This document shows positions 57,319-64,000 of a stretch of DNA of 64,000 nt, piece by piece. The position numbers were made by a program, and so were the translations under genes. This DNA comes from Saprospiraceae bacterium (GTDB lineage: Bacteria; Bacteroidota; Bacteroidia; Chitinophagales; Saprospiraceae), in assembly GCA_016715245.1 (NCBI GenBank), contig JADKAS010000018.1:1-64000 (forward strand). Direction: 5' to 3'. The number at the start of each line of letters is the position of its first letter. Positions within the stretch are counted from its first letter, which is position 1. Below the pieces are notes generated by a model, which saw only the letters and a list, made by a program, of their open reading frames with translations, had not been told where the DNA came from and searched no databases.

Positions 57319-57430
57319 CCAAATCACCAAATCACCAAATCACCAGTTCACCAAATAACCAAATAACCAAATCGACAAATCGACAAATCGACAAATTGAC
57401 AAATCACCAAATTGACAAATCAACAATAAC
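57319..57430 (+). repeat. octamer tandem repeat in the dinB leader
   Basis: Fourteen 8-bp units of CCAAATCA and variants (ACAAATCG, CCAAATAA, ACAAATTG), ending 3 bp before the dinB ATG. It fills most of the presumed 5' leader and contains no Shine-Dalgarno-like sequence. No spacers, so it is not a CRISPR. Confidence 0.9.
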
Positions 57431-57433
57431 CCA

Positions 57434-58623
57434 ATGTACCACCGCGCTATCCTCCACCTTGACCTCGACTCTTTTTTGTATCGGTCGAATGTCTCAAAAA
57501 CAGCGACTTTCTGGGGAAGCCTTTGCTGATCGGAGGGACAAGCAACAGGGGAGTAGTGGCTTCCTGCAGTTATGAAGCCCGTCGTTTCGGAGTACATTCC
57601 GCCATGCCAATGAAAATGGCACTGCGACTCTGTCCTCAGGCCATTGTGTTGCGCGGGGATATGGATTCCTATTCGAAATATTCTTCCGTCGTTACGGACA
57701 TTGTCTCCGAAAGTGCTCCTGTGTATGAAAAAGCATCCATCGATGAGTTTTACCTCGACCTTACGGGCATGGACAAACATTTTGGGTGTTTCAAATGGTC
57801 GTCAGAACTCCGCGACACCATCATACGCGAATCAGGCCTGCCGATTTCTTTCGGGCTTTCGGTCAACAAAACCGTTTCCAAAGTCGGTACCGGTGAGGCC
57901 AAACCCAATGGTACCAAATATATCCCCGATGGGGCAGAAAAGGGTTTTCTGGCGCCATTGCCGGTTAAAAAAATACCCGGAGTAGGGGACCAGACCCACA
58001 AAAAACTCAACTTTATGGGTGTGCGCACCATCGAAACCCTCAGTCAGATACCTGTGAGACTGCTGGAACGCGAATTCGGAAAACCGGGACGCACTCTCTG
58101 GGAGCGCGCCAATGCCATTGACCCGACGCCGATTATTCCCTACCACGAACAAAAATCCATGTCAAAGGAGCGCACTTTTACCGAAGATACCCTGGACATT
58201 ACCATGATGAAAAACCTCCTCCTGGATATGTCCGACAAACTTTCTTTTGAGTTGCGTGCGGCCAACAAACTCACGTCTGTCATCACCGTCAAAATCCGGT
58301 ATGCCGACTTCAACACCTTTACCAAACAAAAAAATATCTCCTATACCGCCAATGACCGTATACTCGGAGAGCACGTGCTCGATCTTTTTGACCGCCTCTA
58401 CGAACGCCGCCAGCTCATCCGCCTCATCGGTGTGCGGTACAGTGGTCTGGTTCAGGGAAATTATCAGATCAACCTCTTTGACGATACCATCGAACACATC
58501 CACCTCATGCAACAGATGGACAGAATCCGCCGCCGTTTTGGTGCCGACGCCATTATGCGTGCGAGCGGCTTGGTAAAGGCGAAGGTATTGTATCAACCGC
58601 ATCTGCCACCGGACGGAGGGTGA
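57434..58623 (+). CDS. dinB: DNA polymerase IV (one frame break near the start)
   Basis: Y-family translesion polymerase. ATG 57434 reads MYHRAILHLDLDSF; then a T6 run at 57472-57477 breaks the frame. With one more T it continues FVSVECLKNSDFLGKPLL, the conserved palm, into the long open frame (first plausible Met far inside). Catalytic motifs: DLD near residue 10 and SIDEFYLDL; then KTVSKVGTG, the helix-hairpin-helix KKIPGVGDQTHKKL, and the little-finger domain. Joined length is 396 residues, normal for DinB. The break sits on T TTT TTG, a possible -1 slippery site, but a lost T is simpler. An SOS-like operator lies upstream. The last 87 bp recur at 59252. Confidence 0.9.
58537..58623 (+). 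repeat. 87-bp direct repeat, left copy (dinB 3' end)
   Basis: The last 28 codons and stop of dinB. The right copy at 59252-59338 has the same length and encodes the same peptide (FGADAIMRASGLVKAK...PPDGG). Together the copies flank a toxin-antitoxin pair. Confidence 0.9.
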
Positions 58624-58697
58624 GATATTTTTATTACCAGAAAATATATCGGGAACTTTATACCACATGGTATTGTTTTAAACTAAAAATAGCCCTC

Positions 58698-58898
58698 ATG
58701 AAGGTTGTATTACATATCAAGGAAGAAGTCAACGAGACAGAGTTTATGGAGATAATTGGAAAACTTGACTATGTGGAGGTAATGATGCAGGTAAAAGATC
58801 AAAAAACAAGTCAGTTTATTTCAGATCTTGAGTCATTTTCAAATATAAGGGAATATGAAAACGAGAAAAAACAATTGAAATCTGCCAAGATTTATTGA
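58698..58898 (+). CDS. small antitoxin-like protein
   Basis: A 66-residue protein (MKVVLHIKEEVNETEFMEII ... ENEKKQLKSAKIY). Size, a C-terminal charged tail, and a stop (TGA) directly followed by the ATG of a RelE/YafQ-like toxin gene mark it as the antitoxin of a type II module. The DNA-binding fold is not obvious: no MetJ/Arc or Phd motif stands out. Longer upstream extension of the frame overlaps the dinB stop and is not favoured. Confidence 0.65.
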   Translation: MKVVLHIKEEVNETEFMEIIGKLDYVEVMMQVKDQKTSQFISDLESFSNIREYENEKKQLKSAKIY

Positions 58899-59230
58899 AT
58901 GAGTTTTGAGGTTATAGTCACAGAGCCTTTTGAAAGAAAATTTAAACAGTTAGCCAAAAATATCCGTCATTACCCGGAGATTTGGCAGTTTTAGTTGAAG
59001 AACTTACAAAATATCCTCAAACAGGTATTCCGTTAGGTAAAGATTGTTATAAGTTAAGGATTGCTATTTCATCAAAGGGGAAAGGTAAAAGTGCAGGTGC
59101 CAGATTAATAACCTATGTACTTATGGTCAGGAAAAAAGTATTTTTACTTGATATGTATGATAAATCAGACAGGATAAATATAACCCACAAAGAGCTGAAA
59201 CTCCTTATTAGTCTGTTACAGAATAAATAG
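58899..59230 (+). pseudogene. RelE-type toxin gene, frameshifted
   Basis: ATG 58899 reads MSFEVIVTEPFERKFKQLAK and stops at a TAG (58992-58994). The relative frame from about 58977 continues GDLAVLVEELTKYPQTGIPL and on to YDKSDRINITHKELKLLISL, ending at 59230. One missing base near 58975 explains it. The joined protein of about 110 residues has the RelE/ParE fold order (helical hairpin, then strands with KLRIAISSKGKGKSAGARLI and a terminal YDKSD), as seen in mRNA-interferase toxins. As read the toxin is inactive. Confidence 0.75.
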
Positions 59231-59251
59231 CAGAAAAAAATCCACTTATGT

Positions 59252-59338
59252 TTCGGGGCCGACGCCATTATGCGCGCAAGTGGCTTGGTAAAGGCGAAGG
59301 TATTATATCAACCGCATCTGCCACCGGACGGAGGGTAG
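59252..59338 (+). repeat. 87-bp direct repeat, right copy (diverged dinB 3' end)
   Basis: Aligns gap-free with 58537-58623. Differences are TTT/TTC, GGT/GGG, CGT/CGC, GCG/GCA, AGC/AGT, TTG/TTA and stop TGA/TAG. Every codon change is synonymous, so this copy diverged while coding. No polymerase sequence precedes it, so it is now a remnant. Confidence 0.9.
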
Positions 59339-59402
59339 GATTTTTTGAAAAGAATCAGATATATCAAACCATTATTTTTACTTTTGTAAATAAAAATATC
59401 AT

Positions 59403-59759
59403 ATGGCGTATAGCGAAGATCTGGCTGATCAGATAAGAGAGGTATTTTTTCAGAAAGAGGTGGGCTTTTCGGAAAAAAAGATGTTCAGCGGCATATGTTT
59501 TATGGTCGACGATAAAATGTGTTGCGGAACGCATTTTGATAAAAAAATCGGAGAAGATGTAATACTGTGCCGTATAGGAGAAGACGCCTACGAGCCAGCA
59601 CTTGAAAAACCGGGATGTATTCCCATGGAATTTACCGGAAAACCGATGAAAGGTTTTGTTTTTGTTACTAAAGAAGCTTTTGCGGATCTTCCGCAATTGA
59701 CACAGTGGGTTCAGCTATGCCTCGATTATAATCCTAAAGCCAAAAAGAGTAAAAAATAA
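59403..59759 (+). CDS. TfoX N-terminal-domain protein
   Basis: A 118-residue protein with the TfoX/Sxy N-terminal fold (EKKMFSGICFMVDDKMCCGT, FTGKPMKGFVFVTKEAF) and no C-terminal TfoX domain. In proteobacteria the full-length protein is a competence activator; stand-alone N-domains in Bacteroidota have unknown roles. The C-terminus is Lys-rich. It begins 64 bp after the dinB remnant. Confidence 0.85.
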   Translation: MAYSEDLADQIREVFFQKEVGFSEKKMFSGICFMVDDKMCCGTHFDKKIGEDVILCRIGEDAYEPALEKPGCIPMEFTGKPMKGFVFVTKEAFADLPQLTQWVQLCLDYNPKAKKSKK

Positions 59760-59773
59760 ATATCTCTACTTTA

Positions 59774-60466
59774 TCAGCCCTTACGCCATTCCGTAAGTTC
59801 GGTGTACCCTGTTAGTTCTCCTTTTTTATTATAACTTTCCGATCGGACGACACCCTTACCTTTGGCCAGGTATTCCACCACCGTGACCGTTCTGGAGATG
59901 AGCATTTTTATCTTGGCTTCGTAGGTGATTTTTACACAATCAAAAGTGCCCGCTGGCGTAATGACTTTTTCAAACCCTATGACTTTTCGGTTGGTGATGT
60001 CATTGGTTACCTTAAATAAATTTAATCCGTTTTCGATTTTGGAAGAAACCACAATACTCGCATCCGGTAATTTTTGACCGGCTGTCATTTCATTGGTGTA
60101 TTGTATCAAATCACCGCTGATTTCCACTTGTATGTCGGATGTTTCAGGTATGGATTCTCCGAAAAGTCCGCTGAAGGAGGTTGAAAAGGTATTGTCGCTG
60201 CACGTAGCTGTAAATTTGCCTTCTGCAATTTTTTCATCATCTTCATCAGAGGAAGTATATAAGTATGTCATGGATTTTACCCCACCTTCATCTTCTGTCC
60301 AGTCCAGTTCATAAGATATACTTCCTGTCTTTTTTTTCTTTTTGTCAAAATTAGTCATAGTCCAGGAACTTCCGTCTTCAAAAACAAAATATCCTTTACA
60401 TATATCCTGACTCATCAAAAAGGCGGGTAACAAACTCAAAAAGAAAATAGCTGAATATAATTTCAT
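59774..60466 (-). CDS. exported DUF3108/TapB-like protein
   Basis: A 230-residue protein; ATG 60466 gives the signal peptide MKLYSAIFFLSLLPAFLMSQ (a 14-codon upstream extension is not conserved-looking). The mature part is beta-rich (FTATCSDNTFSTSFSGLFGE, ITPAGTFDCVKITYEAKIKM, YLAKGKGVVRSESYNKKGEL), the pattern of TapB/DUF3108 lipid-binding-like folds. Role unknown. Confidence 0.7.
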   Translation of the reverse strand: MKLYSAIFFLSLLPAFLMSQDICKGYFVFEDGSSWTMTNFDKKKKKTGSISYELDWTEDEGGVKSMTYLYTSSDEDDEKIAEGKFTATCSDNTFSTSFSGLFGESIPETSDIQVEISGDLIQYTNEMTAGQKLPDASIVVSSKIENGLNLFKVTNDITNRKVIGFEKVITPAGTFDCVKITYEAKIKMLISRTVTVVEYLAKGKGVVRSESYNKKGELTGYTELTEWRKG

Positions 60467-60526
60467 TTTAATTAAAATTTGTGGATAGAAAGTAAACAAT
60501 AAACACAACGTATGGTTGCAGACATT

Positions 60527-63154
60527 TTATCTGTAGCCAATGGATTGACGCATGGATTTTGTATCATCCGCATAGTGTTTTTTGACCAGTATCACATCAT
60601 CTGCCGAAATGGACAACACATCTGCTTTTTTGCGTTTGGAAGCTTCAATGGACTTAACCCGGAGGTTTTGATTTTTGATCAGTTCGAATACAATTTTTCT
60701 TACGGTCCGGGCATTGCCAAAATATTTGTCTCTTGAAATATATAATTCTTCTAAAAATGATTGAAGAAGTTCGCCGGCTTTGGGAAGGATCTTATATCCT
60801 TCATCCGAAAACATTTTTTTGGCGATCATAAAGAGTTGCTCACTGGTATAATCATCAAACCTTAGTGTTTTGTCAAAACGACTGCTTAATCCTGGATTGG
60901 CCTTGAGGAAAACGTCCATATTGTCCGGATATCCGGCCACAAAAATAAAAAACTCACCTCTCTGGTCTTCCATTCTTTTTAAAAGAGTTTGGATGGCCTC
61001 ATTTCCAAAATCACCTTGTAAACCATTAAAATTGGATAAAGCGTAGGCTTCATCAATAAAAAGAACTCCACCAAGGGCTTCTTCTACCTTTTCAGCGGTT
61101 TTAATAGCGGTCTGACCCACAAATCCTGCGACCAAACCTTGTCTGTCGGTTTCCACCATATGACCTCTTTCCAAAATACCAAGGGCTTTGTATATTTTAC
61201 TTATAATCCTGGCGACCGTTGTTTTGCCTGTTCCCGGATTTCCGATCAGAATGGTATGTAAGGAAAAAAAGGAAAGAACATTTTTACCGCTTTCTTTGTA
61301 GTAGCGAACGATATCAACCATTTCCATAATCTGCCGTCTCACATTGTCTATTCCGATAAGGCTGTTTAGTTCCGCCAGTGTAATTTGTAAAAGTTTTTCA
61401 TCAATAGGAATGGCAGGCAGGATTTTACTTTTTTTGACCATGAGGTTTTCTATGTCCGCAGCCTGAATTTCCGAGAGTTCTTTTTTAGTAAATTTTTGTT
61501 TGTTCGTTTTTCCCATGACCCTTAGTGCCATATTGATCTTGGCTTTGTCTACGAGATCATATATAAAACGTGCATTACCAAATGTACGATCCCGGTCTCT
61601 GTACGCTTCAGTAATAATCGCATTCAATATTTCAAGAGCAGAATCTGAAAATTCAACCTCTTTAAGTTTAGCAGTGTAAATAGCTATCTGGTTTAATTCC
61701 TGAGGAAGGTAATCTGGAAATTCAAAGATATGTTTGAATCTGGATTTCAGACCTGGGTTGGAATTGATAAAATGATGCATTTCCTTAGGATAACCAGCCA
61801 CAATGATAGACATATCGCCTTTGCCGTTAGACATTTCTTTTATGAGCATTTCAACGACTTCCTTGCCAAAATCCTTGTTGTCATCGTTGGCTCTGGCCAG
61901 TGCATATGCTTCATCAATAAAAAGCACACCCCCTCTGGCTTTTTCAAAGGCATCTTTTACTTTCGGAGCGGTCTGACCAATATATTCTCCGACAAGGTCA
62001 ACTCTGTCGACTTCTACCACGTGGCCTTTAGACAACATCCCCATCTTTTTGTACAACATGCCTATCATTTTGGCGACAGTAGTTTTACCGGTTCCCGGAT
62101 TACCTGTAAAAACTAGATGAATATCAAGGGCATCTTCTTCTTTAAAACCTTTTAATTTTCTGAGTTTGACAAATTCAATATATTTGGCGTGTTCCCTGAT
62201 TTTGGTCTTAATCTGATTCAAGCCTATAAGATTATCCAGCTTGGAAAACAACTGGTCAAAACTGACATTAAAAGTACTGTCTGCTACAAGAAAACCGGAC
62301 GGACCATGGGGAATATGAACGGCAGATTCACCTTGTATAAATTCATCACCGACTTCAAAATTTACCAGAGCCAGCAATTTGTCCATAAAAACAACTTCAA
62401 GGCTAAAAACACCGTGTTTCCAGGAACCTTTGCTGTTGGCACCCCATCCTGCAGTGATTTTTATATTTTCTTCCCCTTTTTTGATATTTTGCAATCGTAT
62501 GACCTGGCCTTTGAGTTCTCTGCTTTCATTATAAAACTTAAAAAACAATTCACAATGCCAGTCATCCGATTTGAGATGATTGTTCAATACCATTTCCGCA
62601 TAAATATAGCGGGTCTCCTCGGCAGCAAAATTAGACATATACACTCTTTCTTCTTCCATCACATCATCGTATTGTCCTTCGTACAATCTCAGTGATTGAA
62701 GACGGATATATGGATTTTCATCCAGGGTAACCATATTTTTACCTGGATTTTCCACGTAAAAATATTTGGAAGAAACTTTTTCTCCGTCGATCCACGCTTC
62801 CCAGTAATAAGTACCTTTTTTCCAGAAAGAGCCTTCCTTTTTATTTCCCCATCCTTCTCTAATAAAAACAACGTTGTCAAATTTGCTGATTTTCTTTTTG
62901 AAATTAAGGTTGCAGATTTGTTTTTTCAGGTTTTTTATTTCAAAACACTTCAGTTCAATTTCCGCTTCCCAGCCTTCTCTGTCAAAAAGTTTATTGTAAA
63001 ACGAAAGTTCAGCATATATATAAGCTGTCTGACTGCTGTCAAAAACCTGACGGTATTTTTTTTTATTTTCATCAAGGTATTCAGTAGATGAATATACTTT
63101 AAGTTCTTTAAACTTATAATTTTTAAATCCTGTATTTGAAATATTGTCTTCCAT
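60527..63154 (-). CDS. double AAA+ ATPase, CbbX/SpoVK type, with duplicated N-terminal domain
   Basis: An 875-residue cytoplasmic protein. Residues about 14-120 and 150-265 are two copies of a beta-rich domain (both contain TxYIYAE, xGWG and SF/SWKxG patterns). Two CbbX/SpoVK AAA modules follow: Walker A GNPGTGKTTVAKMI (about 349) with GGVLFIDEAYAL, and GNPGTGKTTVARII (about 635) with the same Walker B. Both have the GY(I/V)GQTA pore-region loop and the arginine-finger segment SRF. Such ATPases remodel protein partners, as CbbX does Rubisco. No partner gene is adjacent, so the client may be recognised by the N-terminal pair. Confidence 0.88.
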   Translation of the reverse strand: MEDNISNTGFKNYKFKELKVYSSTEYLDENKKKYRQVFDSSQTAYIYAELSFYNKLFDREGWEAEIELKCFEIKNLKKQICNLNFKKKISKFDNVVFIREGWGNKKEGSFWKKGTYYWEAWIDGEKVSSKYFYVENPGKNMVTLDENPYIRLQSLRLYEGQYDDVMEEERVYMSNFAAEETRYIYAEMVLNNHLKSDDWHCELFFKFYNESRELKGQVIRLQNIKKGEENIKITAGWGANSKGSWKHGVFSLEVVFMDKLLALVNFEVGDEFIQGESAVHIPHGPSGFLVADSTFNVSFDQLFSKLDNLIGLNQIKTKIREHAKYIEFVKLRKLKGFKEEDALDIHLVFTGNPGTGKTTVAKMIGMLYKKMGMLSKGHVVEVDRVDLVGEYIGQTAPKVKDAFEKARGGVLFIDEAYALARANDDNKDFGKEVVEMLIKEMSNGKGDMSIIVAGYPKEMHHFINSNPGLKSRFKHIFEFPDYLPQELNQIAIYTAKLKEVEFSDSALEILNAIITEAYRDRDRTFGNARFIYDLVDKAKINMALRVMGKTNKQKFTKKELSEIQAADIENLMVKKSKILPAIPIDEKLLQITLAELNSLIGIDNVRRQIMEMVDIVRYYKESGKNVLSFFSLHTILIGNPGTGKTTVARIISKIYKALGILERGHMVETDRQGLVAGFVGQTAIKTAEKVEEALGGVLFIDEAYALSNFNGLQGDFGNEAIQTLLKRMEDQRGEFFIFVAGYPDNMDVFLKANPGLSSRFDKTLRFDDYTSEQLFMIAKKMFSDEGYKILPKAGELLQSFLEELYISRDKYFGNARTVRKIVFELIKNQNLRVKSIEASKRKKADVLSISADDVILVKKHYADDTKSMRQSIGYR

Positions 63155-63330
63155 ACTGCAAAATAATGACTAAGTTAAGTATTTAATCATATTCGAAGGA
63201 ATAATTATAACTTTTTTTTAGAATCTTTTTTTGAAAGGATTTCCGGTTTACTTTAATTCGGTGATTTCTTTAAATTAGGCATGGATTTTGTTTTTCATAA
63301 TGTTTCCACTTGATTTAAAATTTATTTAAT

Positions 63331-64000
63331 TTGGTTGAACTCATTTTAAAGAAAAAACACGGTTATGTTTTGTCTGAATCAGAAATTGATTTTATGGTTC
63401 AGGACTTTACTTCCGGACGCATTCCTGATTATCAAATGTCAGCGATGTTGATGGCCATTTGTTTTAAAGGATTAAATGATGAAGAAACCACCTTTCTTAC
63501 TCATTCAATGGTTCACTCCGGTGAAGTAGTGGATTTATCCTCCATTCCTGGAATTAAAGTGGACAAACACAGTACAGGTGGGGTAGGTGATAAAACGACG
63601 CTTATTCTTGGTCCTCTGGTTGCTGCTGCAGGAGTTCCGGTGGCAAAAATGTCAGGTAGGGGACTGGGACATACTGGCGGTACGCTTGATAAATTGGAAT
63701 CGATACCCGGGTTTTCAGTTGACCTCAGTACAGATCAATTTTTACATCAGGTTAAAACAGTGGGTCTTGCCGTTTGCGCACAAAGTGCAAACCTGGTTCC
63801 GGCAGATAAAAAATTGTACGCCCTCAGAGATGTAACCGGTACCGTTGACAATATTTCCCTTATTGCCTCAAGTATCATGAGTAAAAAACTGGCCAGTGGT
63901 GCTGATGCAATTGTTATTGATATCAAGGTAGGAGACGGTGCATTTATGAAAACCGTTAAAGACGCCGAACATCTGGCAAATATGATGATCAATATCGCGG
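63331..64000 (+). CDS. deoA: pyrimidine-nucleoside / thymidine phosphorylase (cut by window end)
   Basis: First 223 residues of the enzyme that splits thymidine or uridine into base and (deoxy)ribose 1-phosphate. Seen: SGRIPDYQMSAMLMAICFKG, VDKHSTGGVGDKTTL (phosphate loop), MSGRGLGHTGGTLDKLESIPG (family signature) and LYALRDVTGTV. The frame opens at 63319 and the likely start is TTG 63331 (VELILKKKHGY). Thymidine-only vs broad pyrimidine specificity cannot be decided here. Confidence 0.9.
   Translation, partial: MVELILKKKHGYVLSESEIDFMVQDFTSGRIPDYQMSAMLMAICFKGLNDEETTFLTHSMVHSGEVVDLSSIPGIKVDKHSTGGVGDKTTLILGPLVAAAGVPVAKMSGRGLGHTGGTLDKLESIPGFSVDLSTDQFLHQVKTVGLAVCAQSANLVPADKKLYALRDVTGTVDNISLIASSIMSKKLASGADAIVIDIKVGDGAFMKTVKDAEHLANMMINIA

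Noticed and set aside
57319..57430. CRISPR array
   Set aside because: Units are 8 bp and contiguous with no unique spacers, and no cas genes are in the window.
58162..58668. 168-codon minus-strand frame opposite dinB
   Set aside because: It lies wholly antisense to conserved DinB coding sequence with no family resemblance.
62189..62695. 168-codon plus-strand frame opposite the AAA gene
   Set aside because: Phe/Lys-rich shadow of the AAA protein; no start context or homology.

Overview
The window looks like a chromosomal segment of an AT-rich Bacteroidota, most likely a Saprospiria-type bacterium. The signs are several very large secreted proteins ending in type IX secretion (T9SS) sorting domains, promoter boxes of the TAnnTTTG type with TTTG about 19 bp upstream, few Shine-Dalgarno sites, a Ccm/CcsA cytochrome c module, a CbbX/SpoVK-like double AAA protein, and heptose genes for a Gram-negative outer membrane. 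Taxonomy is inference from gene content only.

Layout. Positions 1-7,130 are a decayed or error-rich accessory zone: a broken metalloprotease lipoprotein, three tandem lipoprotein paralogues each headed by the same stem-loop, and a broken T9SS protein. Positions 7,278-23,690 hold four large T9SS-secreted proteins (nine-repeat Cys protein, two dockerin-bearing proteins, one of them also with C-type lectin and cohesin-like regions, and a DUF11/DUF7619-type protein), interleaved with a DoxX-like membrane protein, a phosphoesterase and lpdA. Positions 23,882-33,106 carry an SDR/DUF2867 protein, PaaZ with an enoyl-CoA hydratase, a small lipoprotein, ligA, and an ArnT-like membrane protein. Positions 33,269-38,642 are rplU-rpmA, tRNA-His, and a ccmB-ccmC-ccmD-gdhA operon read leftward. 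Positions 38,997-48,209 are a rightward housekeeping run: gmhA-gmhB-ridA-queE, ffh, an M3 peptidase, mazG and a GH31 glycosidase. Positions 48,253-54,087 (leftward) hold a GNAT enzyme, a divergent pyruvate-kinase-like protein, a PiT phosphate transporter fused to a PhoU-like tail, and a DUF2279 protein. Positions 54,120-59,338 form a DNA-damage neighbourhood: a LexA-like XRE-S24 repressor, sdpR/sdpI, an AlkD-type repair protein, dinB, and a small toxin-antitoxin pair inserted behind dinB. The window closes with a TfoX-domain protein, a DUF3108-like protein, the double-AAA protein and the start of a pyrimidine-nucleoside phosphorylase.

Best leads. (1) The XRE-S24 repressor promoter and the dinB promoter share an 18/19-identical operator, TTGCCGATATTTGCG(G/T)CAA, which points to a self-regulated SOS-like circuit built on a non-LexA repressor. 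(2) The toxin-antitoxin pair lies between two 87-bp copies of the dinB 3' end that differ only at synonymous positions and in the stop codon, as if a mini-element carried in or displaced a diverged dinB tail. (3) bL27 carries a C-terminal helix-hairpin-helix domain while bL21 in the same operon is short. (4) Frame breaks hit even ligA, dinB and the GH31 gene, so some are probably base-calling indels; the first 7 kb has far more, including a nonsense substitution visible by comparing paralogues, and looks truly degraded.
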